Origin: an uncultured Spirochaetales bacterium
Lineage (GTDB): Bacteria > Spirochaetota > Spirochaetia > Sphaerochaetales > Sphaerochaetaceae
NCBI GenBank assembly: GCA_949292445.1
Contig: CASEZU010000128.1
Span: 1-53,763 of the forward strand
Direction: 5' to 3'
Length of the DNA: 53,763 bases
In this document: positions 34,539-43,376 of the stretch, one piece after another
Numbering within the stretch: the stretch's first letter is position 1
Layout: each line of letters opens with the position of its first letter
The notes under the pieces: model-generated
The model's input: the letters and a program-made list of their open reading frames with translations, nothing else
Told to the model about the DNA's origin: nothing
Database searches by the model: none
Translations under genes and position numbers: made by a program

Positions 34539-36153
34539 TCATACTCCAACTGTAAGGTCTGTATTCCAGCTGCCGTCTATCACCGCAGAAATGGATGCCT
34601 CCTGCAGGACACTGACACTTACAGGAAATTCAGGATTGGCTTTTCCCGTACGCTCTTTCCAAGCCATTATTTCATCAGAGTCATAATTAACCCCTTCACC
34701 GCGGGCACAGAGAACAATCTCGGCACCATCTGCAAGAGCGGTACAGCCTTCTATATTCAGCTTGCTGTAATCCGTATCGCTGTGAACGAAGACAAAGATA
34801 TCTGAATCCGCTCTGACACCGCTCATCGTGAACTCCGGAGAATCCATATGAATTGCATGATCGAATCCGGTAATCTCCGTGTCGGATATGATCACAGGTT
34901 TGTAGTCAACAGTCTCATTGTAATTATAAATACTGATTCCAATGGTATCGCTGGAAGGCTTTTCCGCTGTCGCTTTGATTGTGCTTCCTATGATTGCAAC
35001 CGCATACTCATAGTCATCAAAAAACCAGGACATCTGGTTATATAAACTCTGATTCGGATCATATGCAATGGCTCCCAATGACAACGCATTATCAGGTTTC
35101 GAATATGAGGAAATCTCAAGATTGAGCTTGTCTATCGTTAGTCCCACCTCTGTCAGGCACATCGCATATGACCATGGAGCAGCTGTAGTCGGATGAACGC
35201 TTCCTCCATCCGCGCTCCCCCGGAGCCAGCTGCCTCTGAACCCTTCGGATTTCGCAGACCCATTGACGAAATGAGTGGAGAAGAAACCGCGGCTGAAAGC
35301 CTCTTCCGTTACAAGAAGAAATTTATCAAAGGTATCGCTGAGGCTGCTGGTTCCTCCCAAATTACCAGCCTGAGCCTCCTTTACAGCATCTTCATATACA
35401 GCGCTCAGGAGCTCATCATAGACGAATATCTCCGCCTCTCCTGCAAGTCATTCGCCGGAAAAAGGAACGGATTTTATACCCGCTGCGGTTATATCAGGCT
35501 CAGAAGCGAAGAATTCAGAAAGGGGCTTTTCCACTGAAGTTCCATCGGAATATACAAGAGATACCTTCCGGGAAAGATACTCCTCAAGAGCTGCTGTAAC
35601 ATTCACCTTCACATCGGCAGGAGGAACATCCAGTGCTTCCGCATAGCGCCCATAGAAAATCACATCACCTGTAACGGTGTAAGGAAATGACACCTTCTCT
35701 CCGGAGAAATCAGATGCCGTGTACCAGGAAATGACTTTACCTTCAGCCCCTTCGATATTCTCCGGTTCATCAAGACTTGTGCCGGAACTCACAGATTCAG
35801 CATGCACCAGCTGATCGCCGAGCATGAATTCAACCTCATAGGTTTCCGCCGCTCTCCGCCGCCAGTGCGCTGCGAGAGTTATATCCCCGTTGACAGGAGA
35901 TGAGAAGTCATAAGGCTTGCCATCCATGTACCATCCGGTGAAGCTGTACCCGCTTCTTACCGGACTGGCTGCCGGTTTCTGGACTGTATCTCCCCTGGCG
36001 ACCAGTACGGATTCAGGGCTTCTCAGCGTGCCGCCGTTCGCATCGAACGTAACTATAAATTGTGCGTTTGCGCTGTCAGGGGTGCAGGCGAAGAGTATCA
36101 GAAGGATTAATACCCCCCGTCAAGATTAAGACATTCCTCAGAGTCTGCTTCAT
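34539..36153 (-). pseudogene. Broken lipoprotein gene with InlB/Flg_new-type repeat
   Basis: One frame can be followed across the whole span but is interrupted twice. From the ATG at 36153 (GGGAGG upstream) a signal peptide begins (MKQTLRNVLILT), but a run of six Gs (36113-36118) shifts the frame; with five it would continue into VLILLILFAC, a lipobox. The shifted frame then carries FDANGGTL...SGYSFTGWYMDGK, a Listeria-Bacteroides repeat, and stops at an in-frame TGA (35448-35450). The same frame resumes at once and runs to 34539 (about 300 residues, no known domain). Either decay or phase variation plus a nonsense mutation. Confidence 0.75.
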
Positions 36154-36217
36154 TTCAGCTTTCCTCCCTGAATGTATTCTAAGGGATTATCGGCGGCAAA
36201 GAAACAGAAAAACAGGC

Positions 36218-36958
36218 TCAGCCCTTCGACCTGATCCAGGAAAAGAGATACTGCTGCGAGAGAGCCTCATATGGATGGAAGTACGAAGGATCCTTGTCCG
36301 GGTAGTATTCTTTCATCACTTTCTTCATCCAGACGTCGAGAGGGAAGCCCTCCCTCCTCTGGTAGGAGAATATGAGGATGCAGGAGGCCACCTTCGGCCC
36401 TATTCCCTTGATAGTCTGCAGAGCCGCCATGGCCTCATCGAAAGAGAGATCATCTATCTCATCCAGAAGGGAAGCCTTGCTGACAGCATCGAGTATGAAA
36501 GGAGCACGGAAACCCGTTCCAAGCGCCCTCAGCTCCTCCTCTGTCGCAGCTGAGAGCTCTTCAGGGGTGGGAAACGAAAAACGCCCCGGCTCGACCTCAT
36601 GGCCATACTTTGCCGAAAGCCTGTTGTAAAGGCCTGTAATCCTCTTGATGTTGTTGTTCTGGGAGAGGATGAAGGAGATTGCTGCGATCCAGTGATCCTG
36701 CTTCAGGAGCCTTATCGTGCCGGTGCTCTCAACCGCTTCACGGAGTATGTAATCTTTGGCGGCTATTGCCTTCTTCGCCGCTTCATAGTCATAACCAAGA
36801 TCAAAATAGCTGTACAGGAACGGATCGGAGGCCGCATCCTCCAGGCTTCTTATCCTGTAGACCTTCTCATTCAGAACGGCAGAATAGCTACCATCCTCCT
36901 CTTCGCGCCAGCTGAACGACTGCCCGCCCATCAGCGTTTCCCTGAGATTCTCATCCAT
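36218..36958 (-). CDS. 8-oxoguanine DNA glycosylase (OGG1/AlkA-type HhH-GPD)
   Basis: 246 residues. The N-terminal GQSFSW is the OGG1 hallmark (GQ-x-F-x-W). The helix-hairpin-helix reads LQTIKGIGPKVASCILIF with the catalytic Lys (KVASC), and the Asp follows in FPLDVWMKKV. It excises oxidised guanine. It overlaps the start of the response-regulator stop region by 8 bp and is the last gene of that unit. Confidence 0.9.
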   Translation of the reverse strand: MDENLRETLMGGQSFSWREEEDGSYSAVLNEKVYRIRSLEDAASDPFLYSYFDLGYDYEAAKKAIAAKDYILREAVESTGTIRLLKQDHWIAAISFILSQNNNIKRITGLYNRLSAKYGHEVEPGRFSFPTPEELSAATEEELRALGTGFRAPFILDAVSKASLLDEIDDLSFDEAMAALQTIKGIGPKVASCILIFSYQRREGFPLDVWMKKVMKEYYPDKDPSYFHPYEALSQQYLFSWIRSKG

Positions 36959-38423
36959 TTGATTCCTCCGAAGAACTCTTCCTGACTTTATCCATATATT
37001 CGCCCGGAGTCATCCCCGTATAGCGGCGGAATATATGGAAGAAGTATCCCGGGTTGCTGTACCCGACCTTCTCAGCTATCTCCCCGACAGTGCTCTTATG
37101 ATAGACGGTCATGAGCTTCCTTGCCTCATCAACGCGTGTGGTGTTCAGATAATCCGTGAAGCGCTGCCCCACCTCGCGCTGGAAAAGACGCGACAGATAC
37201 TCAGGGTTCATGTATACGACATTCTCGGAAATCCACTTCAATGATATCTCCGGATTGGAGAAGTTCTCCTTGATGTAGCGTATGACGGACTCGACGGGGA
37301 AAGGATCTCGGTCCCTCGGCACCTTGTGGTCCGTGAAAGAACGGGCAAGCGCAACCAGGTCATCAGCCGTCCTGACATTCCCCAGTTCCTTGAAAAGCAG
37401 CTCGTAATCGGTGCTGCGGAGCGCCATGCGCACAAAAAGGGCCTCAGCCTCATCCAGCTCCTTCTGCCTGAACACCTGTTCCACTTCATCCATCAGCAGC
37501 GGATCAGAACCTCCGGAGAGGACATCACGGTACCGCCTGACAAGCTCATCCTCCCTCTCCATATAGCGCGGAAGCAGCCTGACAGACTCTTTATGGCCAT
37601 CGTCATCATAAATGGCAGCCTCCTTGAATTCCCCTGCCCGCTTCACGAACCAGGAGACAAGCTCGGAGGGTGTTCCGCGCCTGACATCAAGAATGACACC
37701 ACGGCGCAGCGCTATCTCATTCTTCACAGCCTCCAGATCAGAAATGGAGGAAATGTCGAAGGTGAGGAATACCTTTCCGTCCGATGATACAGGATATACC
37801 GGTATCCTGACACCCATCTCCCTCACTGCCGGGAGAATCAGGGATATGAACCTGTCAGGCTCGAGGACCTGCACTGCGAACTGAGTGAGGACCTCTTCCG
37901 GATCAAAAGGAACGAGCCTGCGGCTGCGGTCTATGATGGTGCCGATTGAAGACGGGTCTGAGAGAACCTCCATCAGCATCGCCAGCTGCATATAGAATCC
38001 GTACTTCTCACTGGTCCCGAAATATGATCCGAGCCTGGTTTTCTGCCGCTTCTTTATCTCCTCCTTCACTTCCAGGAGGCAGGCCTTCAGATCTTCCTTG
38101 AGCGCAGGCTTGAGCATGTAATGCCTGACTCCGTAGCGCATCGCCGTCTGTGCATATTCGAACTCGCTGAACCCGGAGAGGATTATGAACTCCGTATCCT
38201 TGAGATGAGCTGAGACACGCTCGATGAGCCCCAGGCCGTCAAGCCGCGGCATCCTGATATCTGTTATCACGATGTCGGGATGAAGGCGGACTATCATCTC
38301 ATAGGCCTCCTCCCCATCGGCGGCCATACCCGTGAGCTTTATCCCAAGCTCTTTCCATGGGATCCACTTTGCCATGGAGCTGCGCACGATCGCCTCATCA
38401 TCAGCGAGAATCGCAGTGAGCAT
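36951..38423 (-). CDS. AraC-type response regulator (YesN-like)
   Basis: 490 residues. Receiver domain with acidic DDE at 8-10, phospho-acceptor Asp 55 (IVITDIRMPRLDG) and Lys in MLKPAL. A long unassigned middle (about 130-380) is followed by a C-terminal pair of AraC helix-turn-helices (ISLKWISENVVYMNPEYLS and VGEIAEKVGYSNPGYFFHIF). It should activate sugar-use genes when phosphorylated by the adjacent kinase. The gap to the kinase gene is 1 bp. Confidence 0.92.
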   Translation of the reverse strand: MLTAILADDEAIVRSSMAKWIPWKELGIKLTGMAADGEEAYEMIVRLHPDIVITDIRMPRLDGLGLIERVSAHLKDTEFIILSGFSEFEYAQTAMRYGVRHYMLKPALKEDLKACLLEVKEEIKKRQKTRLGSYFGTSEKYGFYMQLAMLMEVLSDPSSIGTIIDRSRRLVPFDPEEVLTQFAVQVLEPDRFISLILPAVREMGVRIPVYPVSSDGKVFLTFDISSISDLEAVKNEIALRRGVILDVRRGTPSELVSWFVKRAGEFKEAAIYDDDGHKESVRLLPRYMEREDELVRRYRDVLSGGSDPLLMDEVEQVFRQKELDEAEALFVRMALRSTDYELLFKELGNVRTADDLVALARSFTDHKVPRDRDPFPVESVIRYIKENFSNPEISLKWISENVVYMNPEYLSRLFQREVGQRFTDYLNTTRVDEARKLMTVYHKSTVGEIAEKVGYSNPGYFFHIFRRYTGMTPGEYMDKVRKSSSEESNG

Positions 38424-38424
38424 C

Positions 38425-40098
38425 CTACCTCCCCGGAACGATGAATGAGACTACAGCCCTGCCGTCCTCGTTCCTGAACACAAGGCCATGCCCCTCTCCG
38501 AAGAGGAGATGAAGCCTCTCATCTATATTCTGCAGTCCTATCCTCTCCGAGGAGGATGACACCCTGCCGTCCTTCAGCTTCTCCCCGATATCCCGGGGAA
38601 AGGCGGAACCGGTATTCGCGACCTCCAGCAGCACCCCGTCCCCTTCCCTGCGGCAGCTGACAGTTATCGCAGTGCTGCAGCCCTTCTCCTCGACAGAATG
38701 CTTCACCGCATTCTCCACAAGCGGCTGCAGGGAGAACTTCGGTATCATAACGTCTAGAACCTGATCCTCCGCATGGACCTCGTACGAGATGGAAGAAGAG
38801 AAACGGCTTCTCTGTATGCCTAAAAAGCTCTCAAGGAGCTCCAGCTCCTTCCTGACCGGAACAAGATCCTCTGATGATACCGCAGCCCTGAAAAGGGAGG
38901 CAAGATCATAGCTCATGGACGCTATGTCATCAGCATCATACTTCTGGCTGAGCCAGTAAATAGAATCGAGCACATTATACAGGAAGTGTGGATTTATCTG
39001 CTGTGTGAGCATTCTTATCTCACTGTCCTTCAGCATCAGCTGGCGGCGGTAATTATCCTCGACGACAGCCCTGTAGTCTCGTGCCATCATGTCGAACCTC
39101 TCATTGAGCTCAGCTATCTCATCGCTGCCGGGCAGCGCCCGGATATCCTCAAGGTTTCCTCCACGGCCGAAGACATCCATCTTCTCCCTGAGCGCGTTTA
39201 TCCTCACCATCATGCGCTTCGCGATGTGATGCAGCACCAGCAGGAAAACGACAAGGATCAGGAGGAAAAGCACAAATGATGCGGCCACCATCTGGGCCAT
39301 GTCCCCATAGAGAGGCTCCTTGGGCACGGCATCGAGATAGCTGAATCCACTTCCGGGAAGCGTCCCGCGGTATATGAAGCATGGGATGGAGTTCACAACA
39401 GCCTCCGTCTCGTCAGGCCCGGGAATGTCAGCACCGGCAGGGAACTCTGAAAAGAGCAGCCTGTCGCCATACGTGAGGACAAGGCATATCCCGGCATTCG
39501 ACATCTCGCTTCTGATCGCTGCGGCAAGCGCGTCGGCATCAATGCGGATGAAGAGGACGGCAAGCTCATCAAGCGAGAGGAACTCGAGCCGTCTGATGGT
39601 TCTCACGAGAAAGATATCTCCCTCATCGCTTCCAACCCAGGCGGCAGCACCGTTCTCAGCTCTCGCTATCTCCTCGGCCAGAGCCATTGAATCCGATGAA
39701 AGGCCTATGCCGCTCCCATAGTGCAGAAGACCGTCACTTGTGGAAAGTGCTATGTCGACGATGTAGAGGGAAGTGTCTATGAGCGTGCTGAGGCGTGCAG
39801 TCACATCGCCTGAGACACCCGCCTCAAAGCTCTCGTCAGAACTGTCCTTCAGCTGGGAAAGCGAATTCTGGAAGAACTCATCGGTCACCAGAAGATCTCC
39901 CAGCAGCAGTGCACCGGAAAAGACGGAATCCGCGCGGGAGAGTATGTTCCTGGTATTCTCGCTGTTGATCAGATAGACGCGGCTGTCATACTGCTTCCTC
40001 AGTCCCGCAAGGAGCACCACCATCACAAGAAGCATCGCGAAAAAGAGCGAGAGCAGTATCAGAGTCAGCTTCCTTTCCATGGTGAGCGGCAGCTTCAT
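38425..40098 (-). CDS. Sensor histidine kinase (YesM-like, LytS family)
   Basis: 557 residues. Membrane helices at about 9-32 and 271-292 bracket an extracytoplasmic sensor region of about 235 residues; a HAMP linker follows (ending MMARDYRAV). The kinase core has His 371 in QQINPHFLYNVLDSIYW, the His_kinase motif, and an ATPase domain with LQPLVENAVKHSVEE and GIGLQN-like IGLQNIDERL. It overlaps the solute-binding gene by four bases. Confidence 0.93.
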   Translation of the reverse strand: MKLPLTMERKLTLILLSLFFAMLLVMVVLLAGLRKQYDSRVYLINSENTRNILSRADSVFSGALLLGDLLVTDEFFQNSLSQLKDSSDESFEAGVSGDVTARLSTLIDTSLYIVDIALSTSDGLLHYGSGIGLSSDSMALAEEIARAENGAAAWVGSDEGDIFLVRTIRRLEFLSLDELAVLFIRIDADALAAAIRSEMSNAGICLVLTYGDRLLFSEFPAGADIPGPDETEAVVNSIPCFIYRGTLPGSGFSYLDAVPKEPLYGDMAQMVAASFVLFLLILVVFLLVLHHIAKRMMVRINALREKMDVFGRGGNLEDIRALPGSDEIAELNERFDMMARDYRAVVEDNYRRQLMLKDSEIRMLTQQINPHFLYNVLDSIYWLSQKYDADDIASMSYDLASLFRAAVSSEDLVPVRKELELLESFLGIQRSRFSSSISYEVHAEDQVLDVMIPKFSLQPLVENAVKHSVEEKGCSTAITVSCRREGDGVLLEVANTGSAFPRDIGEKLKDGRVSSSSERIGLQNIDERLHLLFGEGHGLVFRNEDGRAVVSFIVPGR

Positions 40099-41426
40099 CT
40101 TATTCCCAGTCCTCCCTCTGCCTTCTCCAGAATTGACCGGGATTCACTGACAAACGATGAGGCAGCCTCATCGGGTGTGAGGCTTCCATCCCGCACAAGA
40201 GAGGAATACGACCTCAGGAGCCTTCCGATCTCAGGGTTGCCGATGGGAGGAACAGAAGCGGCTGAGTGTTCCGGCAGGGATGAGATGAACTCAAGCTGCA
40301 TGCGCTCGGCCTCCGAAAGGTCAGACGGAGCATGGCGGAAAGCAGGCACACCGAAGCTGAGACGCATTATGCGTCCGGCCTCAGGAGAGGCCACAAGCCA
40401 TTCTATCAGAGCCGCAGCCGCGTCCGGATGATCCGAGGAGGAAGAAACCGAGAGCATCGCATATGGCTCCAGACCGGAGAATGATACAGATACAGCACCA
40501 TAGCTGGGAGCTATCCCCGTCGTATCGGAAAAACTGTTCCAGCACTCATCCGTACCGGAAAAGGAGAAATAAGGCAGGGATGAGACATCCTCCACAAGGG
40601 AGAAGTATATCCTTGCTGACAGGTCCTCACCTTCCCGGATCTCCTCATATATGTCATTGCCGCGATAGGCCGCCACAGCTTCGAGGATACCGATGCCGAG
40701 TGACGTGTCCGTCTTGATTCCGCACTCCCCGAACACCTCACTTCCAGTCTCTTTCAGGCTCTCCATGGAGAAGATGGGAGGAAAGGCTATTCCAAGCGAG
40801 GAGAGAAGCTCCTCGTCGTAGAGCATGACACGGGATACAAGACCAGTCGGGATACCGTAACCGGAGACTCCTCCTGCAAATGCCGAGAAATCACGGACAA
40901 GGCCGCGTATGGCGAACTGTGAGATATGGGAGAGATCCATCTCGATGATATCGGAGAGCTTGCCGCTTCCCGCATCTGCGGAGACATTTCCCCAGTATCC
41001 CGGGTAATCTATGAATTCAGCACTTATCTCCACACCGGGATTGAGCTCTTCATACAGATCAAGCGCCTCGCTGATCCTCTCCTTGTTGATACCGCTCTCC
41101 CATAGCGATATGCTGAGCTCAAGTGGGCCTTCTTCGGGGACAGAATAAGGTACTGTGCCAAGAAGTCCGCTGCCGGGGAAAACAGCAGGTTCTGCAGCCT
41201 CTTCAGATACCACGCTGACAGACGGCACACTGACGTCAGGAGGAGGCGGAAGCTCTGAGGAAAGCCCTGGATGACTCTCTTCCCGGACTGAGGGGACAGC
41301 CGTCTCGATAACTGTCGGCTGCGGTGCCGGAGCCTCTGCCGCTGTTGTGCAGGAAGTCATGAAAAAGGAGAGCACAGCGAACGCCATGAGTCTGAATCCC
41401 CTTATCCGCCTGTACAATGCCGCCAC
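40095..41426 (-). CDS. Extracellular solute-binding lipoprotein (SBP_bac_1) linked to a two-component system
   Basis: 443 residues. A signal peptide with lipobox (FMTSC, Cys about 26) is followed by a Pro/Glu/Val-rich linker (30-95) and a sugar-type binding fold (LELSISLWESGINKERISEALDLYEELNPGVEI...DYPGYW). No permease or ATPase is linked; instead the kinase and regulator follow directly with overlap, so it may be the ligand sensor of the pathway (inference). The start is GTG at 41426 with GGAAGGGG upstream. Confidence 0.82.
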   Translation of the reverse strand: MAALYRRIRGFRLMAFAVLSFFMTSCTTAAEAPAPQPTVIETAVPSVREESHPGLSSELPPPPDVSVPSVSVVSEEAAEPAVFPGSGLLGTVPYSVPEEGPLELSISLWESGINKERISEALDLYEELNPGVEISAEFIDYPGYWGNVSADAGSGKLSDIIEMDLSHISQFAIRGLVRDFSAFAGGVSGYGIPTGLVSRVMLYDEELLSSLGIAFPPIFSMESLKETGSEVFGECGIKTDTSLGIGILEAVAAYRGNDIYEEIREGEDLSARIYFSLVEDVSSLPYFSFSGTDECWNSFSDTTGIAPSYGAVSVSFSGLEPYAMLSVSSSSDHPDAAAALIEWLVASPEAGRIMRLSFGVPAFRHAPSDLSEAERMQLEFISSLPEHSAASVPPIGNPEIGRLLRSYSSLVRDGSLTPDEAASSFVSESRSILEKAEGGLGIR

Positions 41427-41561
41427 TTTTCATACCCCTTCCCGGACAGGATACATCATAAAACAGATGTTTTCCTCTGTTTTCTGCATAAGGCAAATCG
41501 TTTTTTTGCATTATATTCATTCCCCATTAAGGTTAGAGTATGCTTGTCAAACGGGAGAACA

Positions 41562-41684
41562 ATGACTGATCCGCATATGCTGAGCATTGCGGACAAAGGC
41601 CCTGCCGGTTCCGATCCCCCCTTCTTTTTTTCCGGCAGGAGTCCGCTATTCCCTCGGGCTATGCTTCCGAGCATGAGAGCATAG
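41562..41684 (+). CDS. Possible 40-residue small protein, doubtful
   Basis: ATG with GGGAG upstream (spacing about 5), encoding 40 residues beginning MTDPHMLSIADKG and ending in SMRA; the TAG lies within the terminator stem at 41657-41686. The frame is crossed by three hairpins, so the sequence may be constrained as RNA, not protein. No homology recognised. Confidence 0.2.
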   Translation: MTDPHMLSIADKGPAGSDPPFFFSGRSPLFPRAMLPSMRA

Positions 41685-41697
41685 CCTCTTTCTTTTT
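41657..41697 (+). terminator. Rho-independent terminator-like hairpin (plus strand)
   Basis: Stem GGCTATGCT (41657-41665) with AGCATAGCC (41678-41686), 12-nt loop, followed by TCTTTCTTTTT. There is no recognised plus-strand gene upstream, which is why a small RNA is suspected. Confidence 0.55.
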
Positions 41698-41742
41698 CCT
41701 GACCTTTTCCGTTATGAAGAAGACTCCTCCACGAGGGAATAG

Positions 41743-42699
41743 CTATTGCCCCATAATGAGCCTGACTGTCACAGGAAAATGATCTGAATACCCGTACCCG
41801 AGGGACGGATCATACGGGAAAGGCAGTCCGGTCAAATCCTTCATCTCGCGTCCGGTCCTTATAGAGACATCGCAGAACTCCCAGCCCCGGCCATCCCATG
41901 CCTCGGCAGAGAGAAGTATGCTATCGTAGATATACCATACCCCGTCATAGAAATATGTCCCCTTCTCTTCCAGTACTGCATCCGGGTCCAGAAGAGGTGA
42001 GAAATATATCCGCTGCCCTGCTCTGGAAGGATCTCCTGTGACATGGAACGCATTGGCCCCACTGTACATGTCAGGATAAACTGAGAAACTGCCATCGCCG
42101 TAACGCGGATCTGTGTTGAAGTCTCCGGCGGCAACCGCGATGGACTGGGATCCCTCCATAAGGGAGGCAAGATGCTGCGACTGCCCATACCGTTCCTCCT
42201 CTCCTCCATTGAGGCGGCTTCTGAAATGCACGCCGAAGATATGAACGCTCTCCCCGCAGGGACTGAAGACAAGTTCCAGTATCGGGCGGCAGCCGGGGAA
42301 GGAATGAATTGCCGTATGGTCAGGCTTCATTTTCGATATGAATGCCACGGAGAGAGAGTCCTCAGATGCAGCAAGGCCATAGTACAGGAAGCCTTTTGCG
42401 GAAAGTCCGGCATCCAGGAGGTCTGAAAGCACAGCAGCGCTCTCTATCTCCTGAAGTATTATGACATCGGAGGAGTCAAAACGGCGGCCGAGAAGTATCG
42501 CGAGCTCCCTCACCCTCTCCTTATAAGCCTCCCCGTCATAACCGTCACTGTGGCCGAAACCTTCATACTCACTGCCGCTCTCAACGCCGTCGAAGAAGGC
42601 ATATGCGTTATATGTGGTTATCTCGAAAACTGCTCCTCGCTCATAAGGCGAGCAGGAGAACAGCAGAAAAACAGCAAGGGACACGAGTACCGGCTTCAT
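41743..42699 (-). CDS. Endonuclease/exonuclease/phosphatase-family lipoprotein
   Basis: 318 residues. A lipobox (LLFSC, Cys 16) predicts export, unusual for a DNase-I-like fold. The EEP motifs are there: Glu in IILQEIE, HFRS, AAGDFNTDPRY and the final YSDHFPVTV. It may be a secreted nuclease or a phosphodiesterase acting on lipids or phosphate esters. It follows clpP by 44 bp; the stop codon overlaps one arm of the 12-bp inverted repeat. Confidence 0.85.
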   Translation of the reverse strand: MKPVLVSLAVFLLFSCSPYERGAVFEITTYNAYAFFDGVESGSEYEGFGHSDGYDGEAYKERVRELAILLGRRFDSSDVIILQEIESAAVLSDLLDAGLSAKGFLYYGLAASEDSLSVAFISKMKPDHTAIHSFPGCRPILELVFSPCGESVHIFGVHFRSRLNGGEEERYGQSQHLASLMEGSQSIAVAAGDFNTDPRYGDGSFSVYPDMYSGANAFHVTGDPSRAGQRIYFSPLLDPDAVLEEKGTYFYDGVWYIYDSILLSAEAWDGRGWEFCDVSIRTGREMKDLTGLPFPYDPSLGYGYSDHFPVTVRLIMGQ

Positions 42700-42743
42700 G
42701 CCTCATATACGCACCGTGTCCCCTGAAATGTCAGTATTCCTGA

Positions 42744-43313
42744 TCAGAGATCCTTCTTCTCCCTGACTATTCTTGAGAGAAGTCCGTAGGAGAGAGCCTC
42801 CTCAGCTGTCATCCAGCAGTCACGCTCCGTATCCTTCTCAACTTCAGCAACATCCTTTCCCGTCGCATCCGCTATGACCTTGTCCAGCTTATGGCGGAGG
42901 GCCTCGATCTTGTCAGCATAGATCGCCACGTCGATGGCAACTCCCTTGAGCTGTGAAAGCGGCTGGTGGATGAGATATGTCGAATCAGGAAGTCCGACGC
43001 GCCTCTCGGCAGGTACTGAGAGGAAGATAAGCGCCGCAGCCGATGCGACAAGCCCCATGCCGATGACTGTGACCGGAGATGAGACGAAACGTATCATGTC
43101 ATAGATTGCGAAACCTGAGTCCACATCACCTCCGGGGCTGTTTATATAGACATAGATCGGGTCTGATGACTCGCTGTCGAGTACCAGGATCTGGCGGGCA
43201 AAATCATCGGCCCTGTCCTTGTTTATCTCACCGGAAATCATGATGGTGCGGGTCTTGAGGAGCCTGTCGCTGAGGCTCGGATCCGGCTTATATTCATTCT
43301 TGTCATTTGCCAT
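42744..43313 (-). CDS. clpP: ATP-dependent Clp protease proteolytic subunit
   Basis: About 189 residues from the ATG at 43313. Catalytic Ser is in MGLVASAAALIFLS (usually GxAASMG), His in TYLIHQP and Asp in the DTERD region before CWMTAEEALSYGL. INSPGG is present. The nucleophile surroundings (VASAAALIF) differ from the common QAASMGA, so it may be one of several ClpP paralogues. A TATTAT hexamer ends 7 bases before the ATG and no ribosome site is seen. Confidence 0.92.
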   Translation of the reverse strand: MANDKNEYKPDPSLSDRLLKTRTIMISGEINKDRADDFARQILVLDSESSDPIYVYINSPGGDVDSGFAIYDMIRFVSSPVTVIGMGLVASAAALIFLSVPAERRVGLPDSTYLIHQPLSQLKGVAIDVAIYADKIEALRHKLDKVIADATGKDVAEVEKDTERDCWMTAEEALSYGLLSRIVREKKDL

Positions 43314-43376
43314 GCCATAGATAATAACTGCAAGCAATGGTTGGGTCTAGTCGCCCCTCTCTGTATAATGGGGTAC
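43314..43376. promoter_or_regulatory. Divergent clpP/era promoters, both leaderless type
   Basis: Minus strand: TAGACC (43344-43349), 17-bp spacer, TATTAT (43321-43326), 7 bases, clpP ATG. Plus strand: TTGGGT (43341-43346), 17-bp spacer, perfect TATAAT (43364-43369), 7 bases, era ATG. The two -35 regions overlap, so the promoters may compete. Confidence 0.6.

Larger units (their letters stand above)
41427..41742. other. 315-bp gap with dense RNA-like secondary structure
   Basis: No standard gene. From left to right: a perfect TATAAT on the minus strand (41510-41515) that may serve the solute-binding gene; TTGACA (41545-41550) with no partner; hairpin TCCGCA...TGCGGA with inner ATGCT/AGCAT (41570-41593); inverted repeat CCTGCCGG (41601-41608) and CCGGCAGG (41632-41639) around pyrimidine tracts; a 12-bp perfect repeat GCTATTCCCTCG (41645-41656) and CGAGGGAATAGC (41732-41743); inside it a 9-bp hairpin with a U-tract on the plus strand. 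AGGAGTC (41637) and GACTCCT (41722) could pair instead. The strand of any RNA is uncertain. Confidence 0.5.

Noticed and set aside
35448..35450. TGA as a selenocysteine codon or as recoded Trp.
   Set aside because: No SECIS-like hairpin follows directly, and TGA is the normal stop of many genes in the window.
41510..41550. TTGACA (41545) with TATAAT (41510) as one strong promoter.
   Set aside because: The spacing is 29 bp, too long for a sigma-70 promoter.
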